64,000 nucleotides of DNA from Haliclystus octoradiatus (taxonomy: Eukaryota > Cnidaria > Staurozoa > Stauromedusae > Haliclystidae). Below, piece after piece: positions 20,067 to 32,508 of this stretch. The stretch is from assembly GCA_916610825.1 (NCBI GenBank), contig OU744451.1, forward strand, positions 6,927,345 through 6,991,344. The letters run 5' to 3'. How positions within the stretch are numbered: position 1 is the first letter of the stretch; each line of letters begins with the position of its first letter. The notes beneath the pieces were generated by a model, which did not search any database, was not told where the DNA came from, and saw only the letters and a list, made by a program, of their open reading frames with translations. Both the position numbers and the translations under genes were made by a program.

Positions 20067-21849
20067 TGAACCGGCTTCTATCGCAAGTAAGGCTAAATTC
20101 TTAAAATGTGAATTATTTAATGCAAGGTCATTAGGTAACAAATTCCTTTCTCTGTCTTTTCTTCTCTAATCATTAGAATATGACATCCTTTGTGCAAAAG
20201 AATCATGGCTCACTGATTTTTATCCTGATCCACTTCTTGTTGGAAATGCTAATTATACAATTTTTAGAAAGGATAGAATCGATGGATATGGGGAGTAGCT
20301 ATTTTTGTTAAAAATAATCTCAATGTTGTTTCTATTAAAATCAACACTTTATATGAATCTCTAAAATGTATTTCTGTTGCCATAGTCTTCTCAAATAAAA
20401 TCACTTTTAGCTTTTGTTGTTTTTATAATCCTCCATCTGCATCTAAAAACGTCACCTCGGTTGCAACTTAAGTTCTTTTTTTCCCAAATACAATTTTGGG
20501 GATATATACTATTATTAAGAAAGTAATATTAATATGGTAAATAATGATAAAGTAGTTTCAAGAAGGTAAACGGATCCAATCAATAAGTCATTGTATACAA
20601 ACTTGAATATATAATATAAATGATCAAATGGTCAAGGAGAGCACTCAATCTAAAACAGCTACTCCAGACTATCATTAAACTCAAACTGCCCTCATATCCG
20701 ACCTCCTTTACATATACATAAAGCTATAGATCTAAAACATGAAAGTGAGGCTAATAGAGATATAAGGTTATTAACGTTTGCATAACACTATGAAAAATTT
20801 CTCAATACTTGCATCTCTAGCAGTTTTACACAATTAGTAATGAAACCAACTAGAAATGATAAAGTTCTTGATCTTTTATAATGACATCGCATTCAAATCT
20901 TATAAGCCAATTGCACATTTCTGAACCAGTTACTTCTACTTGCGACCATGATTCTTTTGATTTTTCTATAATTTGCCCTGCCGCTGTTAGTCTACCGAAA
21001 GCTCATTTAGTGCCTGACATCAGCAAAGATATATCTGTAAAACAGAACCTTGCAACTGTTGATTGGATAGACGTTTTATCCTCTTGTGATTCTGTTGAAA
21101 ATATGTGGTCCTAAATTAGCAATGTTTTAAATTTCTGTATTTATACTTTTATTCCTAAACGGAAGGCTTTTAAAAAGAAGCAACGTTACCCAAAGCACAT
21201 TAGACGAAACCTAGCTAAGAAGAAGATAACATATAATATAAATGATAGATCGCAGTATCATGTTGTTAGTCAAGAATATGATAAAGGTGAAAGAGTATTT
21301 AGAAGTGTTCGAAGAGAAAGTTATTAATAGTGGTAATATTTCAAAGTTTTATTCCTACGTCAAATCAAAATCAAAACTTAAAGTAAATGTTCCTCCCCTT
21401 TTGAAAGAAGATTCATCCCTAGCTATGAGCAATGACGATAAATGTGAGATGCTTAATAAATTTTTTGCCTCAGTTTTTGTCAAAAACAACAATATTTTGC
21501 CAAATTTCCCAAACCGGGTTCCCGACAACACGTTTATCTCCTTTGTTGAGTTTAGTCCAGCGAAAGTGTTGGCTATTCTGAAAAAAACGAGAAGAAGTAG
21601 CACTTCTTCTTTCAATTCTTTATGAATCATCTTTAAGATTTGGTGAAATCCCTACACCCTGGAAAACAGCTCTCGTTTGTCCGATTTTTAAGAAAGGAAT
21701 TCACTCTCATTGTCAAAACTATCGACCAATTTCATTAAGCTGCATTGCATGCAATATGATGGAAAAAATCATAGTTGAAGCCCTTATGGATTATCTTTTA
21801 TCTCATTCTCTAACTTCTTCAGCTCAATATGGTTTTATGCGTAGACGCT

Positions 21850-22231
21850 GCAGATTTTTATTAACAAACCCATGAAGCGCATCCCTGGCCATCAAGCGCA
21901 TCCCTGTCTCGTTTGCATTTGGTCTATTTGGGTGAACATGAGGCGTGATCCACCGGTTTAGGGTTAGGGTTAGGGTCAAGTCACGTGATAACCACTCGGT
22001 CGAGTATAAATTAATTTCTGTTTCATGAGTTGTCGTCGTTTGGCGTAGCTCATTCGGATTGAGTCGAGACGAAGTTGCAGGGTATGGGTAGAGAGTGCAG
22101 GGTATGCTGGTTCGAGTCCTGGTCGAGACGAAGTTTTAATTTTTCCCGAAATGTTTACAAGTTACTGTTCGTTCATTATACGCATGCGTTGATGGCCAGG
22201 GATGCGCTTCATGGGTTTGTTAAAAAAAATT
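21850..22231 (+). mobile_element. TIR element with Pol III-like boxes
   Basis: Inserted in the LINE RT with a 12-bp target duplication (TGCGTAGACGCT at 21838-21849 and 22232-22243). A perfect 35-bp inverted repeat (21861-21895 against 22189-22223, containing CATGAAGCGCATCCCTGG) sits about 10 bp inside each end. The core holds three TTAGGG units (21958-21976). It also holds a tRNA-like pair: an A-box-like TGGCGTAGCTCATTCGG at 22041-22057 and a perfect B box GGTTCGAGTCC at 22109-22119. It has no coding capacity. Confidence 0.75.
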
Positions 22232-22328
22232 TGCGTAGACGCTCAACTTACACACAATTACTTGAAACCCTAGATCATTGGTCTAACCTGGCAAATAAAA
22301 ATTTACGTGTTGATGCTGTCTACATAAT

Positions 22329-23180
22329 GGCCATTTACACTGCAGCAAAATAGGCACGGTACTCGTCAATTAACACATCAAAGGTGTGAAGGTGTCAAGT
22401 GGTTTTGAGCACGGGCCAAGCAAAAACACTGTCTAAACGGCTTTTTCAGACATTGAAAAGCGGCACCGTGCCTACTATTTTGATCGTGCCGAGAACATTT
22501 CTCGAGGTAGTCTCGGCCCGCTCAAAAAGTGGGCACCGTGCCGTTTTGCAGTAATTATGACGTCATTGTAGAAGTAGCGTCTCTTTACAGTGGAATTCTG
22601 AGGTTTTCTAATAAAATCAGAAACAGATTAAAGATTAGCAAGTTAGATAAGAATATTAAGCATATTTTGTTTCATATTTCTGTAGAAAATTGATGAAGTT
22701 TCTGTAGTATAAAGGTTTAATTATGCAAATTGTAACTGCGAGTGCGGAGCGTAAATTTAGATGTGTATTTTGTTACAGAAATACTGCTCTAGCGTGGTAG
22801 CATGTCCAGGAGGTGAAAGACTAACTCAAATGTATATGAATTTTGCTCAATTGAGATAAGAATGTCACAAAAATATAAATATTATAATTGATGAAAAACA
22901 TAATGATTTTCAGTTCAACGGAATCCTGACAAGTTATTTAACTTGACTGAATCTCAATTTATCGAATTTCACCGATAAAACCATTAAATAATGAGAAACC
23001 TATAATTCAGTTTGTAAGTTTTCAATCTCGGCCCGCTTAAAAATAGGCATGGGCGATCTTGAAAACAGCTTTTAATAAGCTGTGTAAACCCTGAAAAAGT
23101 CAGCACAGGCTGCATTCTTGTAAACACCTTGGGTGTTAATTGACGAGTACCGTGCCTGTTTTGCTGCAGTGTAAATGGCC
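22329..23180 (+). mobile_element. 852-bp non-autonomous TIR element
   Basis: Ends are GGCCATTTACACTGCAGCAA and the inverse, with the inverted repeat going on through GGCACGGTACTCGTCAATTA. It splits the LINE between codons for NLRVDAVYI and DFAKAFDT. Internal phrases such as GGCACCGTGCC and CTCGGCCCGCT recur on both strands. No transposase frame is present. The target duplication is unclear (CTACATA against CTATAG). A partial relative lies at 23955-24200. Confidence 0.7.
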
Positions 23181-23954
23181 CTATAGACTTTGCTAAAGCT
23201 TTTGACACTGTTTGTCACTCGAAGCTATCACATAAGCTTTCCACATATGGTATTTCTCACGAATTACTTAGCTGGATATCCTCATTTCTGAACGGAGATA
23301 AGAACTCGATCTGTATATCTAGATGATACCCTTTCAAATTTTATTCCAGTAGAAAGCGGAGTACCATAAGGTTCCGTTTTAGGACCCATTATTTTTGTTT
23401 CATACATAAATGATATTTCTGATGTCATTGATGATTTATGTGGCATCAATTTAAGTGCTTTGCTGATGATACAAAATTTTATCATGTGCGCTCATCAGAT
23501 GATAACCAGACCCCAAATGAATCTTTAAACAAATTTTGCATGTGCGGATGACGAATGGCAGCTTTCAATTGCTTTTCACAAATGTGTTTGCATATCTTTT
23601 GGAAAGAAAAATGTTTCTACCATCACATATAAACTTGGAAATCATAATTTAGATTCCATCACAAATGTTAAAGACCTTGCAGAGTGACAATCTCATCTGA
23701 TCTCAAACCTAGCTTGCATTGTTTATCTGTGGCTGTGAAAGCAAAACGTCGTACTTTTCATCTTCTCCGGACCTTCTACACATGCAACATTGAAATGCTG
23801 GTACTTGCCTATAAAGGTTATGTTTGACCGTTACTTGAATCCTGTACACGAGTATGGAATCCTTGGCTTTCAAAAGACATCACCTGTATTGAAGAAGTTC
23901 AAAAGTTATTCACGTGGTTGATTTGCAAACGATGTATTTGAATAACCCAAATAA

Positions 23955-24200
23955 ATTTGAATTTTGCTTGATTAAGATAAGAATGTTCCAAAAATATAAC
24001 TATAATCGATGAAAAACATCTTCAGTTTTCAGTTCCATTTACACTGCATCTAAACAAGCACGGTACTCTTCAATTAACACCCGAGGTATTAACGGGAATG
24101 TGGCCCGTGCTGGGTTTATACATAGCTTATTATAAACGCAGTCAAGTTTACAATTTTTAATCTACGCTCTCAGGTCTATTGCAATAGATTACTGTCTTTT
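23955..24200 (+). repeat. Partial copy of the 22329-23180 element family
   Basis: 23955-24040 repeats 22840-22920 (GATAAGAATGT...AAAAATATAA...GATGAAAAACAT). 24043-24130 repeats the element's terminus (CCATTTACACTGC, GCACGGTACTCTTCAATTA). This suggests a truncated neighbouring insertion directly after the LINE. Confidence 0.6.
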
Positions 24201-24659
24201 CCAAGGACAGAATCCACTAACGTTTCTACGAGCAATTTCATCTCTAAAACGTAATAAAAAGTTCTTGTAAGGGTAAAGTTATTGTAATTCTTACCAAAGA
24301 CCATTATAATAGACTATTGATGGAAGCATCGGTTGGTAAAGAGGATAAATTTAAATTTGTAGACCCAAATAAAAAAACTTGAAGGGAGATCTGCAAAACA
24401 TCCCATTCCACTCTTTTATTTTGTTATTTTGTTATTCATTTGCAAAATATATATTTGCATTCATACAAATGTATTTATAAATTAAATAATTAATACACTG
24501 ACATTTAGTCTATTTACAATTTAAAAAATCGCTGTAAATTTACAACGTCTAGACCCTGTTTAAAAGCATTAAATGATGGTGATAGAATAACACATTCATC
24601 AAGCTAGTTCCACCAAGTAATTACTCTGCTACAAAAAAAGTAAATGTTCAATTATTTCT

Positions 24660-26030
24660 ATTTATATTCTTAGTGGATGTCCTCTCGCTGTATAATTTGA
24701 GGGGGGAGAAAAAAGAGAGAACGGCTAGTAAGTGCATAAAAAGAATGTTATCGGAAACTTTAGCAACAAGACTTTGTCCGAAAGACTCAAGACTGGCACA
24801 TTTATATGGCCTATCAAAAACATACAAATATTTTACAAATGTGACCAGATTATTTGCAGTAGATCATACAACTTTCTTCTAGCAAAATGGCTGGATGAAA
24901 AACTAAAACCTTTGGCTACTGATAACTTCATCATATCAGACCCTATTGAGTTTTCGTAAAGAGATACGCAAAGCAAAATTTCAAAACAATAGCGTTATGT
25001 TTTCTTTCGATGTGAGCACTCTGTTTACCCATTTAGTATTTAGTTACGGACGCTTTTCCTAACAATTGATTCAACGAAAAATATTCCTTAAATTTAACGC
25101 ATATGTGATCTGTGTATATGCATATAGCAATAGGATCATATCCATGTTTTAATTAATAACCTTTATTTAATCTAGTTCTTAATTAATATTAAGGCTGTAT
25201 GTAAGTGACACTTTCTATAGCATAAAGTGTCCTTTATTTACCGGTCAAAATGACAAAATATATCATATCATATCATATATTGTTGAATCAATGCACTAAG
25301 GATCAACTGTTTACGAACAGACAGATGGAGTATCAATGTGATCACCATTGGGACCTTTGCTTATTAATACTTTACTTGTATGTGCAGTATTGAAAACTAA
25401 CTATCAAAATTCTACTGGCGCTATCTGATAACTTGGCAATCGTGGATAACGGAACAGAGACGGAGGCTTTATTATTGGTTTTAAACTCAGCACATCCGTC
25501 AATGAGCTCTACGATCGAATTAGAGGACAAAAACTATTAACTACCTTTTCTTGGAAACAAACTAACCAATATTGGCACAGTGGTATCAACAAGCGTCCAC
25601 CAAAAATCTGCAAACAAGGGACTCCTCTTACATTATGAAAGTCATGTAGACCAACCGGAGACCAACAATACAAAACTGGTATGTTAGTTTTATCATTCAA
25701 AGATCAACGACCATGTGACGAAGCGAGGAAAGGAATTTATCATTTAAACTGTAAAATAACTCTTACCATATAATTACCATTTAAAATTAGTGTAACTTTA
25801 ATGCAATTTTTAGAATAAAACGCTCATCGACAAATTACGTTACCGACCTTGGTGAAAAAATCCATCAAGAGAATGATATCCCAACTGATGACTTTGAAAA
25901 ATATTTTCAAATAATTAAAAAATGTAAAATAAATTTGACTGCCTTGTCAACGAGATGCTGGCAAATTAAGATCTGAAACCATCATTGAGCATCCAAGGGA
26001 TGAGGCTAGAGTTTTTAAATAACATAGACG
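24660..26030 (+). pseudogene. Decayed Penelope-like element
   Basis: Scattered frames follow Penelope-like RT order. 24770-25040 has FIWPIKN, NFLLAKWLDEKLKPLA and VMFSFDVSTLFT. Near 25316-25360 is DGV followed by SPLGPLL, the motif before the catalytic aspartates. About 25430-25690 has degraded thumb-type sequence. 25830-25970 has IIKKCKI near the GIY-YIG region. Stops and frame changes are frequent, and 25040-25300 is unrelated AT-rich sequence, probably an insertion. It is a relic of a family related to, but not identical with, the pair at 15205-16525. Confidence 0.7.
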
Positions 26031-26803
26031 CTTGCATGCATTTCATGATTCAGCGATGTATTTACCCTTGTGCAAGATTAAATAATGACACAATCAATAT
26101 AATGTAGAATCTCTTTATTATAATAAGAGTAGGCCCTGTCTGCTGACATTAAAGGGAGAGATGCTAAGGGCTACTATGGCCGTTAGTCAGAGCTCTTTGA
26201 TACAACAGACACGACCGTACAGTAAGACAACAAGAGGTAAAAGAGGACGGTTACGTGGTATAGTTTACACACATTTAGATTTACAGGAAATGAATAACAA
26301 TAAACAATTATACAATGATGTAAATGCAATATTAAACCATTACACCCTAAAGATTAGAAATGTATTTAAGTTAGTTACCATGATAGTTTTGCTGTATTTA
26401 GTTTCAATCTCCCCTGTTATAATGATAATAACTTTGTTTTCATGATGTATAGCTTTACCCTTTAGCATCGAGGGGCAAACAATTTTTACGCATATATACC
26501 TGTATTATTCATTAATATGGTTATTCACATCGAATTCCAGCAGCATTATAAGAGGATTGATTGGTTAAAGTTCGTCGACTTCGGACTTTTTCGTATTTTC
26601 TCTGCGGTCTCTTAACACAAAAGAAAGAGAACAAAGGCAATGCAGTTTATTTTCACTTCGAAATGACGTGTTTTTTGTGTTTTTTCTTAATTGCAATTTA
26701 TGACCAATTTATCGCATTTCAAGCTGCAAAAATTAAAACGCCGTCTAGCAGAAGGTCTATAGATACCTCAGCAGTGAATTAAAAGTTTGGAAAGTGAGCT
26801 GCT
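26031..26803. other. No gene recognised
   Basis: The open stretches at 26161-26445 and 26561-26782 show no recognisable domain, no convincing splice sites and only incidental hydrophobic segments. They are not called. Confidence 0.4.
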
Positions 26804-26995
26804 TACACAGGAAAATCCATTTGCTAGGGTAGGCTTTTATTCTTGTTTTAAGCAACACATTTTCTTAAAACAAGAAAATAAGTGGTGTGAATATTTCATA
26901 AAGAATATGTTTTCTTGAATCAAGAAAATTTTTCTACGCTAGACTAAAATTGCTTGAATTATTGAAATTTGCTAGCCTAGTTTAAATTTGCTTGC
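26804..26995 (+). repeat. Interspersed repeat terminus with CAAGAAAAT phrases
   Basis: Begins TACACAGGAAAATCCATTTG and contains diverged CTTGTTTTAAG/CAAGAAAAT phrases. The mirror terminus (ATGGATTTTCCTGTGTAG) ends a similar phrase-rich region at 41260-41730. It directly precedes the satellite array, but no matching opposite end was found after that array. Confidence 0.5.
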
Positions 26996-27019
26996 TGTCA
27001 TGTATTTGATTTATAAAAA

Positions 27020-30000
27020 TATAGAGTATCAATTTTGTTAAAATTAGCCCTATAAATTCATACTGTTTTGTGCTCTTGGCTTATAAATTCAATATTCTAC
27101 ACTGTTTAACAGTTAGATAATGGATCTTGAAGTAGAAATTATAATATACAGCAAACTTTTATAATTGATTGAAGTTTCTATTATCTTACTTCTTAGATAA
27201 CAGATTTAGCCCAAATTAATCTAGCAATCCAGAATAGTTCACAAAATATCATCACGAAGATTCACAATGCTTTATGCTCATAAAATCAAAACTTTTAAAA
27301 ATTATTTAACAAAACTACTCATTGTAGTTAGCCTATGTGAAATAGATAATATAACTTATGTTAAAAAAATTTAATGATCAGCTGAAGTTCTAATTATGCT
27401 GAGGGTACTGATTTTGTTAATATCAACACGATAATTCACAATGTTATTTGCTAATAAATTCAAAAATTCTCAATATTGTTTGACAAAATTACTCATGGTA
27501 GTTAGTTTAGCTTAAGTGAAATAGAAAATATAATTTATTTTGAAAAAATTCAATAATTAGGTGAAGTTCCAATTATGCTAAGGGTACTGATTTTGTTAAT
27601 ATCAACACGATAATTCACAATGTTATTTGCTAATAAATTCGAAAATTCTCAATATTGTTTGACAAAATTACTCATGGTAGTTAGTTTAGCTTAAGTGAAA
27701 TAGAAATTATAATTTATTTTGAAAAAATTCAATAATTAGGTGAAGTTCCAATTATGCTAAGGGTACTGATTTTGTTAATATCAACACGATAATTCACAAT
27801 GCTATTTGCTAATAAATATAAAAATTCTCAACATTATTCAGCAAAATTGCTCATGGTAGTTAGTTTAGCCTAGGTGAAATAGATAATATGATTGAATTCG
27901 AAAAAATTTAATGATTAGCTGAAATTCCAATTATGTTAAGGGTATCGATTCAGTTAATATCAACACAACAATTCAAACTGATATTTGCTAATAAATTCAA
28001 AGCTTCTCAATATTATTTGACAAAATTACTCATGGCAGTTAGTTTAGCTTATGTGAAATAGAAAATGTGATTTATTTTGAAAATATTCAATAATTAGCTG
28101 CAATTCCAATTATGCTAAGGGTACTGATTTTGTAAATATCAACACGATAATTCACAATGCTATTTGCTAATAAATTCAAAAATTCTCAATATTGTTTGAC
28201 AAATTTACTCATGGTAGTTAGTTTAGCTTATATGAAATAGAAAATATGATTTATTTAAAAAAATTCAATAATTAGCTGAAATTCTAATTATGCGAAGGGT
28301 ACTGATTTTGTTAATATCAACATGATAATTCATAATGCTATTTGCTAATAAATTCAAACTTCTCAAGATTATTTGTCAAAACTGCTCATGGTAGTTAGTT
28401 TAGCTTAAGTGAAATAGAAAATATGATTTATTTTGAAAAAATTCAATAATTAGCTGGAATTCCAATTATGGTAAGGGTACTGATTTTGTTAATATCATCA
28501 CGATAATTCACAATGCTATTTGCTAATAAATATAAAAATTCTCAACATTATTCAGCGAAATTGCTCATGGTAGTTAGTTTAGCCTAGGTGAAATAGATAA
28601 TATGATTGAATTTGAAAAAATTTAATGATTAGCTGAAATTCCAATTATGTTAAGGGTATCGATTCAGTTAATATCAACACAACAATTCAAACTGATATTT
28701 GCTAATAAATTCCTCATGAAACAAAATTAGAAACATAATTACTCATGGCAGTTAGTTTAGCTTATGTGAAATAGAAAATGTGATTTATTTTGAAAATATT
28801 CAATAATTAGCTGCAATTCCAATTATGCTAAGCGTACTGATTTTGTAAATATCAACACGATAATTCACAATGCTATTTGCTAATAAATTCAAAAATTCTC
28901 AATATTGTTTGACAAAACTACTTATGGTAGTTAGTTTAGTTTATGTGAAATAGATAATACGATTGATGTTGAAAAAATTTAATGATTAGCTGAAATTCCA
29001 ATTATGTTAAGGGTATCGATTCAGTTAATATCAACACAACAATTCAAACTGCTATTTGCTAATAAATTCAAAGCTTCTCAATATTATTTGACAAAATTAC
29101 TCATGGCAGTTAGTTTAGCTTATGTGAAATAGAAAATGTGATTTATTTTGAAAATATTCAATAATTAGCTGAAATTTCAATTATGCTAAGGGTACTGATT
29201 TTGTAAATATCAACATGATAATTCATAATGCTATTTGCTAATAAATTCAAAAATTCTCAATATTGTTTGACAAATTTACTAATGGTAGTTAGTTTAGCTT
29301 ATGTGAAATAGATAATATGATTGATGTTGAAAAAATTTAATGATTAGCTGAAATTCCAATTATGTTAAGGGTATCGATTCAGTTAATATCAACACAACAA
29401 TTCAAACTGCTATTTGCTAATAAATTCAAAGCTTCTCAATATTATTTGACAAAATTACTCATGGCAGTTAGTTTAGCTTATGTGAAATAGAAAATGTGAT
29501 TTATTTTGAAAATATTCAATAATTAGCTGAAATTCCAATTATGCTAAGGGTACTGATTTTGTAAATATCAACATGATAATTCATAATGCTATTTGCTAAT
29601 AAATTCAAAAATTCTCAATATTGTTTGACAAATTTACTCATAGTAGTTAGTTTAGCTTATGTGAAATAGATAATATGATTGATGTTGAAAAAATTTAATG
29701 ATTAGCTGAAATTCCAATTATGTTAAGGGTATCGATTCAGTTAATATCAACACAACAATTCAAACTGATATTTGCTAATAAATTCAAAGCTTCTCAATAT
29801 TATTTGACAAAATTACTCATGGCAGTTAGTTTAGCTTATGTGAAATAGAAAATGTGATTTATTTTGAAAATATTTAATAATTAGCTGAAATTCCAATTAT
29901 GCTAAGGGTACTGATTTTGTAAATATCAACATGATAATTCATAATGCTATTTGCTAATAAATTCAAAAATTCTCAATATTGTTTGACAAATTTACTCATG

Positions 30001-30460
30001 GTAGTTAGTTTAGCTTATGTGAAATAGATAGGATGATTGATGTTGAAAAAATTTAATGATTAGCTGAAATTCCAATTATGTTAAGGGTATCGATTCAGTT
30101 AATATCAACACAACAATTCAAACTGATATTTGCTAATAAATTCAAAGCTTCTCAATATTATTTGACAAAATTACTCATGGCAGTTAGTTTAGCTTACGTG
30201 AAGTAGAAAATGTGATTTATTTTGAAAATATTCAATAATTAGCTGAAATTCCAATTATGCTAAGGGTACTGATTTTGTTAATATCAACATGATAATTCAC
30301 AATGGTATTTGCTCATAAATTCAAAACTACTCAACAATATTTAGCAAAATTACTCATGGTAGTTAGTTAGTTTAGCCTATATGAAATAGATAATATGATT
30401 TGTGTTGATAAAATTTAATGATTAGCTGAAATTCCAATTATGTGCTATGTGTATAGATTT
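27020..30460 (+). repeat. 179-bp satellite array with higher-order structure
   Basis: Some 18-19 head-to-tail monomers of 178-180 bp, measured from the GGGTA(C/T) landmark at 27403, 27582, 27761, 27940, 28119, 28297, 28475, 28654, then on to 30264. Type A reads GGGTACTGATTTTGT and type B reads GGGTATCGATTCAGTT. The order is A A A B A A A B and then strictly A B A B to 30264, so dimers of about 358 bp were amplified after an earlier four-unit pattern. Edge monomers (27020-27400, 30300-30460) are diverged, as expected for array borders. There is no coding capacity. Confidence 0.95.
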
Positions 30461-30832
30461 TATATTAAACAATGCCTGTTTCTTATAAACAAATCAATAC
30501 GTCACAAAATAATTTATTCGAACCCATTCGGGATATTTTCTACAATGTCTCTGACATGGAAAATATTGGGAAGCTTTCTATAGGCACTTTATAATATTCG
30601 TAAAGTCTAAAAATCGCTATGACGCTATTGAGCCTACACGCAGACGTAAAGGGAACACTGAGTTGTATTTTTGATCTGCATGCAGGCTGCTAGATAGTCG
30701 GCAGCTCCTGAAGTTTCTTTACAGCCAATCCCGAGCGTTCTTGCATCCAGACCCCAATTTGAAAAAGTGTGAAAACGAAAAGCTCAGTCAGTTTACGAAT
30801 TTTACTGTTTTACCATGGTTTTACAAACTGAA

Positions 30833-31096
30833 TTCAACTACAAGTATTTGTTTCCCCGATACATAAGGAACGTTTAGCCTACGATGAAAGTAATAAAATG
30901 ATGTACTGCGATATCACAACAACTTATCACTGGAACGAATTCTTTAACTTTACCGTTCAAAACGAAATATGGTTTGTTTTTCTACTTGCTCTGAACATGC
31001 GAGATTCGGTGAAATGTTTTGGCGGTCATGGTCAATACGTATTTTACGACATCGTACTCTCTCTCATCCATTTTTCTGAGAAGTGGACATGTTATA
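30833..31096 (+). CDS. Candidate exon, unknown product
   Basis: Open plus-strand frame of about 88 codons with protein-like composition, ending at a textbook donor (TATAG then GTAAGTTT, 31097 on). It includes NEIWFVFLLALNMRDSVKC and YVFYDIVLSLIHFSEKW, an amphipathic helical pattern like HEAT/armadillo-type repeats, though no family is recognised. Two in-frame Met codons lie at 30898-30903. Frame openness upstream of them suggests either an internal exon with an acceptor near 30842 or a longer 5' UTR. No following exon was identified before the long-TIR element. Confidence 0.35.
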
Positions 31097-31109
31097 GGTA
31101 AGTTTATTT

Positions 31110-32502
31110 GCTGTTTTCTTTCAATCGCTTCTTCATATCAACAAGACTTATGTTGCTGCTATGGCACTGCTGCAATACTATACTAGGCTATTGAACTTGG
31201 AAGATATCATTGCTAGCTAATCCACCATCTTAATTCGAAAGCATAGGATAACAGGCCTTCTAGATAAATAAACACATCGTTATTAAAGATATGCTGCGGT
31301 ATTGGCAAGTAGTTTATGTCTATTTTGTAAGCTGCCGCAGCTTCGAATTTCTTTTCAGAAGATCATAAGATTCCTGATATTTTTGTCGACCAATCAGTTC
31401 AGATCAGCAGACTAACTCAGCCTGACTGTTCGAATTGGGCTAATCTAATATGCTTGTTATATTTCTATACTTTCCAAGCATTTAAAGTTTTGTTATGTTT
31501 TATATCTGACAGTAAAAAAGTATTAATTCGTGCTGCAAAGGTTATGTTTGGCTCAAGTTTGTTTCTAGCCTAGGGCAATTCCATCGTGACCCACTTACAA
31601 GGTTGAGAGTGTTTTCTTTCAGGACTTTAAAATTATTTTAACATTTGGCTTCATTTTTGTTACCAGTTGTTTAAAATGATAAGGGGGACATTATTATTCA
31701 AAATAATTCAACAGATATGAAAAATCAAGTAGATTAGAATGAGTTTACAAGCCGTAACCCACTTACTGCAATCTGCCATGTTCCCCAATCAGACTGAAAA
31801 ACATAAAATATCCTGGTTATCGTTTTATTCAGATATGATATCTTGAAAACACAATCGAATTTATTAAATGCCTTTATTCAACTTAGAAAAAGCAAGGAAG
31901 TTACGATGTGACCCACTTACGCGCAGTTTGTGATCCACTTAAAGCTACAAAGCAGATTATTATATGAGCTTCGACATTTTCTGTATTGAATTGAGGCTAT
32001 ACTGAATCTTTCTGTAATAGCTATTCCTAATTGGTGTTGCTGATATTTTTCAAAACATATCTGATTTATTGTAATCATTAGTTGTAATACATTCTATCTG
32101 AAGAGTTCTCAGCCTCTAAACCTATATAGTCCTTGTCAAAACATCACATACTCTCCTACGATTTGCATCTTGATATTCTACTGTCTGCATAGGTTTATTA
32201 TCTTAACTTGTTGTGTTTTTCTATACAAACTATAGGAATTTGCTGGATGGGAATTTGAAAACATTCATGGCTATTGTTTTTTCACCATTTGCCTGACTAT
32301 GCAACCCAATTAAAAATAGGTAGGCATGGTATATATTTAACTGTACTACGTTTGTAATTCAGAATTCCTAAACTTCCAAGTAGTTATTTCAGAAATTGAA
32401 AATTGTGTTTCTCATTTTTTTTTGTAAAAAGAGATTTACGCGTTCAACCCTCTTTCACTCCATTTCAGGATTCCAAAGCTTCTGAAATCGCAAAAGATTA
32501 TG
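31110..32502. other. No gene recognised
   Basis: Non-coding AT-rich sequence. It could be intron if the candidate exon at 30833-31096 is real. A phrase meaning 'GACCCACTTA' recurs at 31588, 31747-31760 and 31908-31930, but spacing is irregular and it is not a tandem repeat. Confidence 0.35.
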
Positions 32503-32508
32503 TACCCA

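Larger units (their letters stand above)
20069..23960 (+). pseudogene. AP-endonuclease LINE, decayed and interrupted by two insertions
   Basis: Endonuclease at 20095-20460 shows LFNARSLGNKF, DILCAKESWL and FRKDRIDGYGG. Its C-terminal part at 20880-21000 has EPVTSTCDHDSFDF. A linker is followed by RT: IPTPWKTALVCPIFKKG and NYRPISLSCIACNMMEKI (21640-21770), QYGF (21827), then NLRVDAVYI before and DFAKAFDT after a second insertion, and the catalytic AFADDTKFYH at about 23455-23485. The C-terminal domain with LGVTI-like and VKAKRRTFHLLRTF segments runs to about 23960. The order is that of jockey/CR1-type LINEs. There are many frameshifts and stops, and 20480-20870 has little recognisable coding sequence. 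TIR elements occupy 21850-22231 and 22329-23180. Confidence 0.85.

Noticed and set aside
21957-21977. Interstitial telomere
   Set aside because: Only three TTAGGG units, inside a transposon core.
22035-22135. tRNA gene
   Set aside because: A and B boxes are present, but their spacing is too long, no cloverleaf stems are evident, and the segment sits inside a TIR element.
26161-26445. 94-codon plus-strand frame with a hydrophobic end
   Set aside because: No homologous motif, no signal peptide at its start and no splice support; it lies beside decayed retroelement sequence.
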